DNA of 24,329 bases from an uncultured Oscillospiraceae bacterium (GTDB taxonomy: Bacteria > Bacillota_A > Clostridia > Oscillospirales > Acutalibacteraceae): contig CAJLZR010000002.1 of NCBI GenBank assembly GCA_905211185.1, positions 1-24,329 on the forward strand, written 5' to 3'. Every line of letters starts with the position of its first letter. Position 1 is the first letter of the stretch. Below are positions 7,184 to 16,731 of the stretch, in pieces. A program made the translations under genes and the position numbers. The notes under the pieces were generated by a model that was not told where the DNA came from, made no database searches, and saw nothing but the letters and a program-made list of their open reading frames with translations.

Positions 7184-8526
7184 ATGGGAAACTTTTTTGG
7201 AACAGATGGCGTAAGAGGAATCGCAAATCAAGAGCTTTCTTGCGAACTTGCCATAAAAATAGGTAAAGCTGCCGCACAGGTGTTAACCGGAAACTGCGGA
7301 CATCAGGCAAAAATATTAATAGGTAAAGATACAAGACTTTCTTCTGATATGCTTGAATCTGCCCTTTTATCAGGCATTTGTTCGGTTGGAGCCGTGGGTA
7401 TTTCTATTGGAGTCGTGCCAACCCCGGCAGTTGCATATCTAGTCAAAAAATATAAAGCTGATGCGGGAATTATGATTTCTGCTTCACACAATTCGTTTGA
7501 ATTTAACGGAATAAAACTTTTTGATAAAAATGGTTATAAGCTACCGGATAATATAGAAAATCAAATTGAAGAATTAATACTACACCCCGAAAAAATCAAA
7601 TTACCGGAAGATTTCTCCAAAATAGGCAAAATCGTTAAAAATGAAAATGCGAAAGATGATTATATCGAATATATTGCATCTACCTCAAAACAAATAGATA
7701 AAAACCTAAAAATAGCTATTGATTGCTCAAACGGTTCGGCTTCCGCAACGGCCGAAAAGCTATTTAAAAAACTGAATTTAAATCCAAGCATTCTATTTAG
7801 TAACCCGGACGGAATAAATATTAACGATAATTGCGGTTCAACGGCGCTCGAAAATTTAGTAAAATACGTAAAAGAAAACAAATGTGATTTGGGAATAGCT
7901 TTTGATGGAGACGCCGACCGCTGTTTAATGGTTGATGATTTAGGAAATATAATAGATGGCGATGCCATAATTGCGATATGCGCCCAAAGCATGAAGTCTG
8001 AAGGCAAATTAAAAAATAATGCTTTGGTCGGGACTATAATGTCAAATTTAGGGCTCAAAAAGTTTTGCAAACAAAATGACATTAATTTTTTAGAAACCAA
8101 AGTTGGAGACCGCTATGTTTTAGAACGTATGAAGCAAGAAGGATACATTATAGGCGGCGAACAATCAGGGCACGTTATATTTCTTGATTACTCAACCACC
8201 GGAGACGGCGAGCTTACGTGCAGTTTCTAAATGTTCTTTCAAAGAGCCACAAAAGAGCTTCCGAACTTAACAGCTTAGTTAAAAAGTACCCGCAAAAATC
8301 CACAACCGTCAACATACAAAGAAGCCAAAAGGGGCTTTTATTAAAAAATGACGTAATAATGAATTTTATAAACAACAAAAACAAAGAGCTCGGAAGCTCC
8401 GGAAGATTAGTAATAAGAGAATCAGGTACAGAACCGAAAATAAGAATAATGGCAGAACTCGGCGATGAAAGCAAACTCGAGCAGCTATTAAACGAAGCCA
8501 AAAAGGTAATTTCTGAGAATATATAA
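7184..8526 (+). pseudogene. glmM: Phosphoglucosamine mutase GlmM, split by a frameshift
   Basis: GlmM turns glucosamine-6-P into glucosamine-1-P for UDP-GlcNAc and peptidoglycan. All motifs are present but in two frames. Frame one (7184-8230) carries the catalytic serine in MISASHNSFEFNGIK (S101), the Mg2+ loop DGDADR (241-246) and the sugar loop GGEQSGH, then ends after GDGELT with CSF-stop. Frame two opens at GTG 8218 and continues the family text as VQFLNVLSKS... to the phosphate-binding RESGTEPKIR and the C-terminus at 8526. Together they give about 445 residues, the normal length. The switch lies within ACGTGCAG (8216-8223), where one base (or four) seems missing. No homopolymer is there to suggest polymerase slippage or a simple read error. 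The ribosome binding site (AGAAAGGTG) is intact and both halves are well conserved. The break is thus a recent mutation, an assembly error, or, less likely, recoding. Confidence 0.8.
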
Positions 8527-8586
8527 AAGGCTTTTATGATATCTAAGTAACCACATACTGAAAGGATTTTAAAAAACTAATTTAAC

Positions 8587-9465
8587 ATGAGATATACTTC
8601 TGATTGGAAAGAATACACTCTTTTAGATGCTTCTTGCGGAGAGCGCCTTGAAAAATGGGGAAATCAAATATTAATACGCCCGGACCCACAAATAATATGG
8701 AAAACTAAAAAAGAAAATCCAAAATGGAATGAAAGCGATGCAATTTATCACCGCTCAAACAAAGGCGGCGGGTACTGGGAAAAAATAAATAAGAACATAC
8801 CTGATTCTTGGACAATATCCTACGGCGATTTAAAGTTCGGAATTAAAATGATGAACTTTAAACACACTGGAGTCTTTCCGGAACAAGCGGTAAATTGGGA
8901 TCTATTTAAAAGAATCATATCTTCCCAAAAACAAAAAATGAACATTTTAAACTTATTTGCATATACAGGCGGAGCAACGCTTGCGTGCGCAAGTGCGGGA
9001 GCGAAAGTTTGCCACGTTGACGCTTCAAAAGGTATGGTTTCTTGGGCGCGTGAAAATGCTAAACTTTCAAAGCTCGACTACACACCCATACGCTGGATAG
9101 TAGATGACTGCGAAAAATTTGTTACAAGAGAAATAAAACGCCAAAGTAAATATGAGGGTATTATAATGGACCCTCCATCGTACGGCCGAGGACCTAAAGG
9201 TGAAATATGGAAAATTGAAGATAACATATTTGATTTTATTATTCTTTGCGAGTCCGCTCTTTCGGATAATGCACAATTTTTCGTGATAAATTCATACTCC
9301 ACGGGACTCTCCCCATCGGTTATGGAATATTTGCTTGCAACAATTTTAAAGAAAAAACGTGGCGGATTTGTGTATTCGGATGAAATTGGAATACCTGCCA
9401 AACACTCAGGCCTTGTTATTCCCTCAGGCGCCACTGCCATTTGGAGCAAAGAAAAATTATTTTAA
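8587..9465 (+). CDS. Class I SAM-dependent methyltransferase (RlmI/RlmK-like)
   Basis: The 292-residue product belongs to the group of SAM methyltransferases related to rRNA cytosine-C5/guanine methylases (COG1092-like). A short N-terminal part (WKEYTLLDASCGERLEKWG, RPDPQIIW) precedes the Rossmann domain. Motif I is ILNLFAYTGGATLACASAGA (about 120-139), with an acidic residue after beta-2 in CHVDASKGMVSWARENA, and the catalytic-type loop IIMDPPSYGRGPKGEIW (about 193-209). The target RNA cannot be told. Start ATG 8587 has an in-frame stop two codons upstream; the nearest AAAGGA is about 20 bases away, so initiation may be weak. It follows glmM by 60 bp and precedes ecfA1 by 15 bp. Confidence 0.85.
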   Translation: MRYTSDWKEYTLLDASCGERLEKWGNQILIRPDPQIIWKTKKENPKWNESDAIYHRSNKGGGYWEKINKNIPDSWTISYGDLKFGIKMMNFKHTGVFPEQAVNWDLFKRIISSQKQKMNILNLFAYTGGATLACASAGAKVCHVDASKGMVSWARENAKLSKLDYTPIRWIVDDCEKFVTREIKRQSKYEGIIMDPPSYGRGPKGEIWKIEDNIFDFIILCESALSDNAQFFVINSYSTGLSPSVMEYLLATILKKKRGGFVYSDEIGIPAKHSGLVIPSGATAIWSKEKLF

Positions 9466-9480
9466 GAAGGTGAACAAAAA

Positions 9481-10341
9481 ATAAATAAAATAATAGAATT
9501 TAAAAACGTATCATATGAATACTTTGATAAGTGGAACAACACAAAAATAACCGCTCTTAAAAATATAAATCTTAATATAAATAAAGGCGAATTTATAACT
9601 TTAATGGGCCCAAACGGCTCCGGTAAAAGCACTCTTGCAAAACATATTAACGGTCTTTTGACGCCAACAACAGGCGATATTTACATAAACAAAATTAACA
9701 CCAAAGATGAGCGCTATTCCACTGAGCTTAAAAAAATGGTTGGAATGGTGTTTCAAAATCCGGATAATCAAATGGTTGCTTCAACTGTTGAAGAAGAAAT
9801 CGCTTTCGGACTGGGAAATTTATGTTTTGCCCCTGAACAAATGCATAAAATAATAAAAGAAACTTTAAAAAAAGTAGGAATGGAAGGGTTCGAAGAAAAG
9901 CCTGTATATTCCCTTTCCGGTGGGCAAAAGCAGCGTTTGGCAATCGCCGCCGTTATTGCAATGAACCCCGAAATTATCGTTTTAGATGAGCCAACTTCCA
10001 TGCTTGACCCCGAAGGGAAAAAAGAGGTACTTAATCTATTAAAAGAATTAAATAAACTCCAAAATATAACCATAATTCTTATAACTCACTATATAGAAGA
10101 AGCTCTTACATCGGATAAAATTATCATAATAGAAAATAATCAAATATCAAATTTTGCAAACCCAAAAGATATTTTTTCAGATTATGAAAATATAAAAACA
10201 AATAAATTTATACCTTTAGATACAACAGACATATTATTTTTTCTTAAATCAAAAGGTTATGACGTTTCGCTCAAAGCTTTTGAGCCCCAATCTTGCGCAA
10301 ACGAGATAATAAAGTTAGTAAATTATGATCAACTAAATTAG
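9481..10341 (+). CDS. ecfA1: Energy-coupling factor transporter ATPase EcfA1, apparent ATA start
   Basis: This ATPase powers the ECF vitamin/metal transporter with EcfA2 and EcfT. Walker A GPNGSGKST, Q-loop FQNPDNQMV, signature LSGGQKQR, Walker B IIVLDEPTSMLDP and the switch histidine in LITHYIEEA are all present. The first ATG (9604) lies at Walker A and would delete the first beta strands, so it cannot be the true start. The frame is open upstream to TAA 9463, and its text (NKIIEFKNVSYEYFDKWNN) is the standard EcfA N-terminus. No ATG, GTG or TTG lies in that stretch; ATA 9481 is 8 bases after AAGAAGGTG and sits exactly where the start should be. The same GTGAACAAAAA string precedes the TTG start of ecfT. 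With the ATA start the product has 286 residues, the normal length. Initiation at ATA is inefficient, so the level may be low. Confidence 0.85.
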   Translation: MNKIIEFKNVSYEYFDKWNNTKITALKNINLNINKGEFITLMGPNGSGKSTLAKHINGLLTPTTGDIYINKINTKDERYSTELKKMVGMVFQNPDNQMVASTVEEEIAFGLGNLCFAPEQMHKIIKETLKKVGMEGFEEKPVYSLSGGQKQRLAIAAVIAMNPEIIVLDEPTSMLDPEGKKEVLNLLKELNKLQNITIILITHYIEEALTSDKIIIIENNQISNFANPKDIFSDYENIKTNKFIPLDTTDILFFLKSKGYDVSLKAFEPQSCANEIIKLVNYDQLN

Positions 10342-10351
10342 GAAAATTGCT

Positions 10352-11206
10352 ATGCTTAATACCAATAATCTTTGTTATGAATATGATAAAACCTTAAAAG
10401 GCTCCAAAAAAGCCATCGATAACATAAATTTATCGTTAAACCAAGGCGATATACTTGGAATAATCGGAAAAACAGGTTCGGGAAAATCGACTTTGGCGCA
10501 GCTTTTATGCGGCCTTTTCCCCCCTACTTCAGGCAAAATATTTTTAAATGGAGTTGATATACAAAAATATTCCAAACCAATATGTTTTGAAATAGGGCTT
10601 GTGTTACAATATCCGGAAAATCAATTGTTTTGTAAAACCGTTTTTGATGATATTGCGTTCGGAGCAAGAAATAAAGGAATAAAAGAAGAAAATATTAAAA
10701 AATGTGTAAGCGATGCCGCCGGCTTTACGGGATTAGATTTAAAATTGCTTCATAGATCCCCCTTGGAACTCTCCGGCGGAGAAAAAAGAAAGTGTGCAAT
10801 ATCAGGAATAATAGCAATGAGTCCCAGTGTTTTAATACTCGATGAGCCCACATCAGCTCTTGACCCCAAAAGCCGCATGGAGCTACTTTTGAACCTTAAA
10901 AAATATCATCAAAGTCAAAATACGACGATAATTATTATATCTCATGTAATGGAAGAAATTGCTTTTTTGTGCAATAAAGTTTTGGTTATCGATAATGGCA
11001 GACAAGAACTTTTTGGAAACACACACGAAGTTTTTGGAAATTACGAAAAACTAAAGGGGTTGGGGCTCGACGCCCCTTTAACGCAAAAAGTAATTTACCA
11101 GATAAATAAAGCATATGGCGTTTTGAATAAAAACATAATAACGCCCGAAAAAGCAAAAGGCGAGATTCTTAATTTTATTTCTCGCAGTTCTAATTCTAAA
11201 AATTAA
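10352..11206 (+). CDS. ecfA2: Energy-coupling factor transporter ATPase EcfA2
   Basis: This is the second ATPase of the ECF energizing module. The 284-residue product has Walker A GKTGSGKST (39-47), Q-loop LQYPENQLF, signature LSGGEKRK, Walker B VLILDEPTSALDP and the switch histidine in IISHVMEEI. The Q-loop glutamine followed by YPENQLF is typical of EcfA2, against FQNPDNQ in EcfA1. Start ATG 10352 comes 10 bp after the ecfA1 stop, behind a weak TAGGA. The order ecfA1-ecfA2-ecfT-truA is the standard Firmicutes arrangement; no substrate-binding S component is in the window, as expected for a shared (group II) module. Confidence 0.93.
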   Translation: MLNTNNLCYEYDKTLKGSKKAIDNINLSLNQGDILGIIGKTGSGKSTLAQLLCGLFPPTSGKIFLNGVDIQKYSKPICFEIGLVLQYPENQLFCKTVFDDIAFGARNKGIKEENIKKCVSDAAGFTGLDLKLLHRSPLELSGGEKRKCAISGIIAMSPSVLILDEPTSALDPKSRMELLLNLKKYHQSQNTTIIIISHVMEEIAFLCNKVLVIDNGRQELFGNTHEVFGNYEKLKGLGLDAPLTQKVIYQINKAYGVLNKNIITPEKAKGEILNFISRSSNSKN

Positions 11207-11235
11207 AATATAAAACAAAAGGATGTGAACAAAAA

Positions 11236-12042
11236 TTGGTAAAGAACGTACCGCTAGGCAAATACACTCCCGGAAACTCGTTCATACATAAACTTGACCC
11301 ACGAATAAAAATAATTGCCTCTATTATGATATTCTTTATCATATTTTTTTCTTATACATACCTTTCTGTTTTTTTAATTTTATCATACGTAATGTTTTTA
11401 GCCTACAAATCGGGAATTTCTTTTAAGAAATACTTACGCTCCACCAAAAGTATACTTATCGTAGTTGTGTTTACCGCATGTTTAAATCTATTTTTTGAAT
11501 TGGAAACCTCTTTTATATCAACAGGCCATTTTTTGGTAAGACCAATTATAATAAAAAATAGCTTATTAATTTTTTTTCGCTTGTTTATAATGGTTAATAT
11601 AAGCGCAGTTCTTATGTTTACAACATCTTCTCAGAATTTTGCATTTGCTCTTGAAAGCATACTATCTCCCCTTAGATATCTAAAAATAAATCCTCATGAA
11701 ATATCTCTTACGATATCCATCGCCCTTAAATTTATACCCATTTTATTTGATGAAACAAATAAAATAATGGTGGCGCAAAAAGCACGAGGGGTAAACTTTA
11801 AAAATAAAAATATATTTAAACAAATTAAGGCTTATTCATCTGTTTTTATCCCTATTCTTGTATCTGCTTTCAAAAAATCCGAAGATTTGGCAATTTCCAT
11901 GGATTGCCGATGCTATGACAGCTCAAAAAAAAGAACCAAACTTAAAACTTTAAAAATAAAAAAATATGATATTATATTTTTAGTACTTTCCGTAATCTTC
12001 TTTGCAGGGGTAATCTTATGCAACAATCTGATAAATTTTTAA
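11236..12042 (+). CDS. ecfT: Energy-coupling factor transporter transmembrane protein EcfT
   Basis: EcfT is the membrane scaffold that joins the two ATPases to the S components. The 268-residue product opens with the family pattern PLGKYTPGNSFIHKLDPRIKI, has about five or six membrane spans (31-46, 47-62, 73-90, 107-130, 240-262) and coupling helices with KARGVNF (first ARG motif, about 182) and SMDCRCYDSSKKRT in place of the usual AxxARGY/C second motif. The central arginine is kept but its neighbours differ. Start TTG 11236 lies directly after AAAGGATGTGAACAAAAA. The 3' end overlaps truA by 25 bases. Confidence 0.9.
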   Translation: MVKNVPLGKYTPGNSFIHKLDPRIKIIASIMIFFIIFFSYTYLSVFLILSYVMFLAYKSGISFKKYLRSTKSILIVVVFTACLNLFFELETSFISTGHFLVRPIIIKNSLLIFFRLFIMVNISAVLMFTTSSQNFAFALESILSPLRYLKINPHEISLTISIALKFIPILFDETNKIMVAQKARGVNFKNKNIFKQIKAYSSVFIPILVSAFKKSEDLAISMDCRCYDSSKKRTKLKTLKIKKYDIIFLVLSVIFFAGVILCNNLINF

Positions 12043-12806
12043 ATAACAAAAAAGCACTTGCCAGAAATATAATGGTCACAATATCCTATGACGGCAGCGC
12101 TTACCATGGCTGGCAAATTCAAAAAAATGCATTGACAATTCAAGAAATTTTTCAAAACGCACTTTTTAAAATAATAAAACAAAAAACGGATATTAAAGGT
12201 TGCAGCCGCACGGACACGGGCGTACATGCAAGCATGTATGTTATAAATTTTAAAACCACTTGCAAAATAGAATGTAAAAACCTAATTTTAGCACTAAATA
12301 AATTTTTGCCAAATGATATTGCTGCCATAGACTGCAAAGAAGCAGATAGTGAATTTCACGCAAGATATTCTTGCAAATCTAAAGAGTACGTATATAAAAT
12401 CTGGCACAGCAGAATAAAAAATCCATTTTTAAAAAATAAAGCATTTCACTATTGGTACCCTCTGGATATTAAAAAATTAAATGAAGCCGCAAAATGTTTT
12501 TTGGGCTCACATGATTTTACCTCTTTTTCAACCTTGGACAAGCGTGAGCCCAAAAATATGGTAAGAACAATAGAGAGTTTTGAAGTATATAAATCTCCAG
12601 ATGATGAAAACGTTGTTGAATTCAAAGTAAAGGCGAACGGCTTTTTATATAATATGGTCAGGATAATGGTAGGAACTCTTTTACGTGTGGCTCAAGGAAA
12701 ATTCAAAAAAGAAGATATTCCAAAAATAATTGATTCAAAAAATCGCTCTAAAGCGGGCCCTACCGCACCTGCAGAAGGACTATATTTAAACAAAGTATTT
12801 TATTAA
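12018..12806 (+). CDS. truA: tRNA pseudouridine(38-40) synthase TruA
   Basis: TruA makes pseudouridine at positions 38-40 of tRNA anticodon arms. The 262-residue product has SYDGSAYHGWQ (about 23-33), the catalytic aspartate D66 in GCSRTDTGVHA, FHARYSCKSKEYVYKIW, and the C-terminal NGFLYNMVRIMVGTLLRVAQGK. Start ATG 12018 is within the end of ecfT behind AGGGG; an ATG at 12072 would give a shorter form but lose the usual RNI strand. Translational coupling with ecfT is likely. Confidence 0.94.
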   Translation: MQQSDKFLNNKKALARNIMVTISYDGSAYHGWQIQKNALTIQEIFQNALFKIIKQKTDIKGCSRTDTGVHASMYVINFKTTCKIECKNLILALNKFLPNDIAAIDCKEADSEFHARYSCKSKEYVYKIWHSRIKNPFLKNKAFHYWYPLDIKKLNEAAKCFLGSHDFTSFSTLDKREPKNMVRTIESFEVYKSPDDENVVEFKVKANGFLYNMVRIMVGTLLRVAQGKFKKEDIPKIIDSKNRSKAGPTAPAEGLYLNKVFY

Positions 12807-12826
12807 AAGTGGGTGACTAAAGCTTT

Positions 12827-14092
12827 TTGCTGAAAAATATGAACATAAGAAAACATATATATAAAATTAAAAAATATTTTCATTTTCTTTCTTTTCCTTA
12901 CAGGAAGTTAAAGAGCTTAAAAAATAAAAACGAAAAAAATCAAAAATTATTTAGAGATATAAAAAACATATCAATTGTTTTACTTTGCAATTTCTTGTTT
13001 ATTATCGTTTGGGTAAATAGGGCTAAATTCTACCCTGATAACATCATGCTTTACATAAAAAGTGTTTTTAACCCGGGAATATGTAACTGCAGATTTCCAT
13101 ACAGTACAGATGGCAACACAATATCAGCCGAAAATTTCCAGCTTTGTGAAAATAATATCGTTGCACTTGGCAACACAAGTTTTGATATAATGTCCAAAAA
13201 TGGCAAAATACTAAAATCAGAAAAACATAGTTTCAGCAATCCTTGCCTTAAATCAAGCGGCCTGCGTGAAATAATATATGACCGCGGCGGAACAAATTTT
13301 AAAATTGAAAGTTCATCTGATACCATTTTTGAAGGTTCTGCCGATAAAAATATAATATCCTGCGACATCTCCGAAAACGGAGTGTTTGCGGTTGCCAAAC
13401 AATCAATTAGCCATTTAGCCGAAATGATCGTTTATAACAAAAACGGAAAAGAAAAATACAAATACTGTTTTTCAGACTACTATATATCCGATATTACCCT
13501 CAATTCTTTTGGAACAGAAAGTGCCGCTTGCGGAATTTGCAGCAACAACGGAAACATTAATTCCAACGTTTATATAATTAATTTTAACTCTGAAACTCCA
13601 AAACACCAGTTTTTACTCGAAGATAACATGGTAATGAAGGTGGAGTACCTATCTAACGGAAATATAGTTGCAATCGGGGATAAATATACTGCGTTTTTAA
13701 ACACAAACTCAAATACTACCATCAAATTTGATTATGAAAACAAACTTCTTAAATTTTACAGTATTTATCCGCAAGACAGCTTATGCCTTTGCTTATCTTC
13801 TTCCGTAAACGAAACCGGTGAAGATGAAATTATAGCGCTTGATAATTACGGCAAAGAACTTTGCAAAATAAAAACCACCGAAAGCTTTTCGGGTATTTCT
13901 AAACATAAAAATAGAATTATAGGAATTACCAAAGATAAGATAATGTCCTATAACTCTTATGGAAACTATGAAGGATATTTAGATTTTCCAAACAACGCAA
14001 AAAAGATAATCCTTGCTTCACACTCAAATGCGTTCACGCTGGAAAACGGAACAATAAACAAAGTAAAAATCAAAAACCTAAAAAGAGATTAG
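12827..14092 (+). CDS. Membrane-anchored protein, possible DUF5711 family
   Basis: Function is not known. The 421-residue product has a basic N-terminus (1-45, rich in Lys/Arg), one membrane span (about 46-63: IKNISIVLLCNFLFIIVWV), and an outer part of about 350 residues made of short beta-like stretches with repeated NGN/GK turns (NKNGKEKYKYCF, DNYGKELCKIK, NSYGNYEGYLDF). That spacing fits a beta-propeller of the DUF5711 kind known in clostridia; the family call is from memory of its architecture. About ten cysteines lie in the outer part. Start TTG 12827 is behind GGTGA; ATG 12839 is an alternative. The gene follows truA by 20 bp, and its stop overlaps that of yhaN. Confidence 0.6.
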   Translation: MLKNMNIRKHIYKIKKYFHFLSFPYRKLKSLKNKNEKNQKLFRDIKNISIVLLCNFLFIIVWVNRAKFYPDNIMLYIKSVFNPGICNCRFPYSTDGNTISAENFQLCENNIVALGNTSFDIMSKNGKILKSEKHSFSNPCLKSSGLREIIYDRGGTNFKIESSSDTIFEGSADKNIISCDISENGVFAVAKQSISHLAEMIVYNKNGKEKYKYCFSDYYISDITLNSFGTESAACGICSNNGNINSNVYIINFNSETPKHQFLLEDNMVMKVEYLSNGNIVAIGDKYTAFLNTNSNTTIKFDYENKLLKFYSIYPQDSLCLCLSSSVNETGEDEIIALDNYGKELCKIKTTESFSGISKHKNRIIGITKDKIMSYNSYGNYEGYLDFPNNAKKIILASHSNAFTLENGTINKVKIKNLKRD

Positions 14093-16731
14093 CATATAAC
14101 AGTTGCTCCGTTTTTCCTCGCTAATTCCGATATGCTCTTATGGCAGGTAAAAAGAATTACCTGTCTTTCTTTTTGAGAATTTGCATATTCATCAAAAAAT
14201 TTTATTACCCTTTCCAAACGTTTATCATCATATTGAATAAACGCATCATCAAGAATGAGCGGCACATAATTATCGGAAGAAATAAACTCAGATATTGCTA
14301 TCCTAAGCGCCAAATATGCCTGATCTATGGTGCCGCTGCTAAAATTTTCGCAATCATAAAAACCGGAATTTTTATTAACTACTATACCATAATCTTTTCC
14401 TATATGTATCTTATGGTATGCGCCGTCAGTTAATAAACCAAATATTTCCGAAGCTCTTAAATCAAGCTTTGGATTAAAATCACGCCTCAGCTCGTCCGCA
14501 GCTTCCTCCATGGTTTTGAGAGCAATTTGCAAACCTTCATGATAGTTTTCTGCACTTGCAAGCTCATCTTTTTGTATAGATAACTTTTTTTCTAAATTTT
14601 CGATGTTTTCGTCAGGCGTCTTTATGCTCTTTTGTGTTTCTATATACTTTTCTTCCAAATCAAGATTTTTTAAATAACTGCACCTTTCCTCAATTTGTTT
14701 AATCTCTTCTTCTGTATATTCCGCATTATTATCACAGCGCTCCAATTCTTTTCGGCAACCCTTAAGAAAATCCAAATCAGCATTTCTAAAACCGAGCACA
14801 GCAAGCTTAACGCTTATCTGCTCATCAAGAGATTGAATTTTTTCAGATAAATTCAGCACTCTGTTCATAATGCTCAGTGCATCTTCTAAGTTTGAAACCT
14901 TATTATATAGCGAAACTTTTTTTATAAACTTAAGTTCATTAGCTTTAAATTCTTTGAGGAAAGCATCGTAAGATTTTTTTATCTTATTTATGCTTTGATT
15001 TTTGGCATACAGCTCATAAAAGCCCTGCATAGACTTGCACTCTTTGGAAATCATCATATCATTTATAGCTTTTTCTTTTCTATAAATTTTTTGCTCCAAT
15101 TCCTTTATGGAGTTTTCCAAAATATTCTTTAAATTTTTTCTAAGATTGCTAAGGTTTTCAGACTTTGCCAAAATATCAAAATCAATATTTTTTATTTTTG
15201 CATCATAAGATTCGCTATAATTTTCGTAGGCATCTTTTAACTGCTCGTTTAATTCGGAAATATCATCGTTTCTTCTTTTTGATGACACAATACCCCAAAT
15301 ACCGCCGGTAATGAATATTGGAAAATAAATATATAGCGGAATATATACTCGCATCACAAAAGAAAGTACCAATAGCAAAATGAAAACTGCTATATTTAAA
15401 CTTTGAAGCAATACCCCCGTATTATTCTTTTTTTCTAAATTTCTTATTTCTTTCTTGGTTTTTTCCTTTTGTATTCCAACACCTTCCGCCGCTTCTGTTG
15501 CCTTTTTATCGGTTTCTGCTTTAAAGTTTCTTAAGTCTTCAATGCTTTTATCCGTCTTTTCGCATTCTTTAAAACTGTTTATTAAGTTATTATATTCGCT
15601 GGGTTTTAGAATTTCTTTAACTGCAAAATCATTGCTTAAAAAATATTTTTTCGGATTTAAAATAACCTCTTTAAGAACGCCGTTCATTCTTTTAAGATTT
15701 GTTTCCGCTTCTTTTTTGCTTTTTAGTTCGCAGTTAAACCCATTCATTTCTTTTTCGGAAATAACAGGTTCTTTTTTATCGACCGAGTTTAAAACATTTT
15801 CAAGCTCTTTTAATTTGGAAGCCCCCGATTTAACAACTTGATACCCTTCATTAAGACCATTTACATAATCATAAATCTTTCCGCAAGGTATGCCAAGCTC
15901 ATCAACAAGCTTTTGCTTATTTTCAATCAAACAAACCGTTTCATCAATTTGCTCAAGCTTTTTTGAGTTGGAAACACTTTCAATTATCTCGCAAAGATGA
16001 TTTTTTTCTTTCCTTAAAGCTTGAATTTTTAAAAGTTCTTCAGAAAACTTTTTATTTGCTTCTTCTGTTTCCTTACAGCAATATATCTTTTTATTTATAT
16101 CGTTTATTTTAGCCTGTGTCTCGCGTATTATCCCACCACTACCTTTAGAGGGCCTAAGCGCTTTTATGGCATCGGAAATTTTTTTCATTACATCGCTTTT
16201 GGAAACATCTTCCTCGCCCGTATCGGATAAATTAGAGATTATTTTATCCGCTAAGCTATCTTTTGAACTTTTATCGTTTTGAAAATCATCTCTTCCTAAG
16301 CTACCTATATAACTGCTGCGTTCGAAACTTTTTATATCTATTCCGAATAATCTTTCGCCCACTTCTTCCTTTTTGCCCAGTTCCACATTTTCCCCTGTGG
16401 AAAGATTTCTAAAAACAACAACATCCTTTGAAGGCGATTCGGGACTAATATCTTTTTGAACTTTATAAAGATCCCCATTGTGCAAAAACTCAATGGACCC
16501 ACGCATACCCGCACCCGACCAAGGCGTGCACCTTTGCCTAAATTGCTTATCTTTTGCGGTAACGCCTCGTCCGTTTCCTATACGGCTATAAAACATCATT
16601 TTTAAAAATCTCATTAAAGTAGACTTTCCAAACTCATTTGGACCATATATAACCTGAAGTCCTTTCTCGAGGTTCATATCAAACTTTTCTAATTTACCAA
16701 ATCCCGAAATTTCAATGTTTTTAATTATCAA
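14089..16731 (-). CDS. YhaN-type SMC-like AAA ATPase with a central membrane hairpin
   Basis: This is a RecF/SbcC/Rad50-like ATPase paired with the nuclease encoded just upstream (YhaO/YhaN type), likely in DNA end processing or double-strand break repair. The 880-residue product has Walker A GPNEFGKST (30-38), long coiled coils (about 200-440 and 500-770), and near the C-terminus the ABC signature NFSSGTIDQAYLALR and Walker B PLILDDAFIQYDD. Instead of a zinc hook, two hydrophobic spans separated by a short turn lie mid-coil (LNIAVFILLLVLSFVMRVYI and PLYIYFPIFITGGIWGIVSS), so the complex is probably tethered to the membrane. There is no CxxC in the apex. The start is TTG, overlapping the yhaO stop (TTGA), which implies coupled translation. 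Confidence 0.85.
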   Translation of the reverse strand: MIIKNIEISGFGKLEKFDMNLEKGLQVIYGPNEFGKSTLMRFLKMMFYSRIGNGRGVTAKDKQFRQRCTPWSGAGMRGSIEFLHNGDLYKVQKDISPESPSKDVVVFRNLSTGENVELGKKEEVGERLFGIDIKSFERSSYIGSLGRDDFQNDKSSKDSLADKIISNLSDTGEEDVSKSDVMKKISDAIKALRPSKGSGGIIRETQAKINDINKKIYCCKETEEANKKFSEELLKIQALRKEKNHLCEIIESVSNSKKLEQIDETVCLIENKQKLVDELGIPCGKIYDYVNGLNEGYQVVKSGASKLKELENVLNSVDKKEPVISEKEMNGFNCELKSKKEAETNLKRMNGVLKEVILNPKKYFLSNDFAVKEILKPSEYNNLINSFKECEKTDKSIEDLRNFKAETDKKATEAAEGVGIQKEKTKKEIRNLEKKNNTGVLLQSLNIAVFILLLVLSFVMRVYIPLYIYFPIFITGGIWGIVSSKRRNDDISELNEQLKDAYENYSESYDAKIKNIDFDILAKSENLSNLRKNLKNILENSIKELEQKIYRKEKAINDMMISKECKSMQGFYELYAKNQSINKIKKSYDAFLKEFKANELKFIKKVSLYNKVSNLEDALSIMNRVLNLSEKIQSLDEQISVKLAVLGFRNADLDFLKGCRKELERCDNNAEYTEEEIKQIEERCSYLKNLDLEEKYIETQKSIKTPDENIENLEKKLSIQKDELASAENYHEGLQIALKTMEEAADELRRDFNPKLDLRASEIFGLLTDGAYHKIHIGKDYGIVVNKNSGFYDCENFSSGTIDQAYLALRIAISEFISSDNYVPLILDDAFIQYDDKRLERVIKFFDEYANSQKERQVILFTCHKSISELARKNGATVIC

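Noticed and set aside
8218..8526. Separate small gene after glmM
   Set aside because: Its product is the C-terminal domain of GlmM (RESGTEPKIR) and it overlaps the first part; it has no ribosome binding site. It is the other half of the frameshifted gene.
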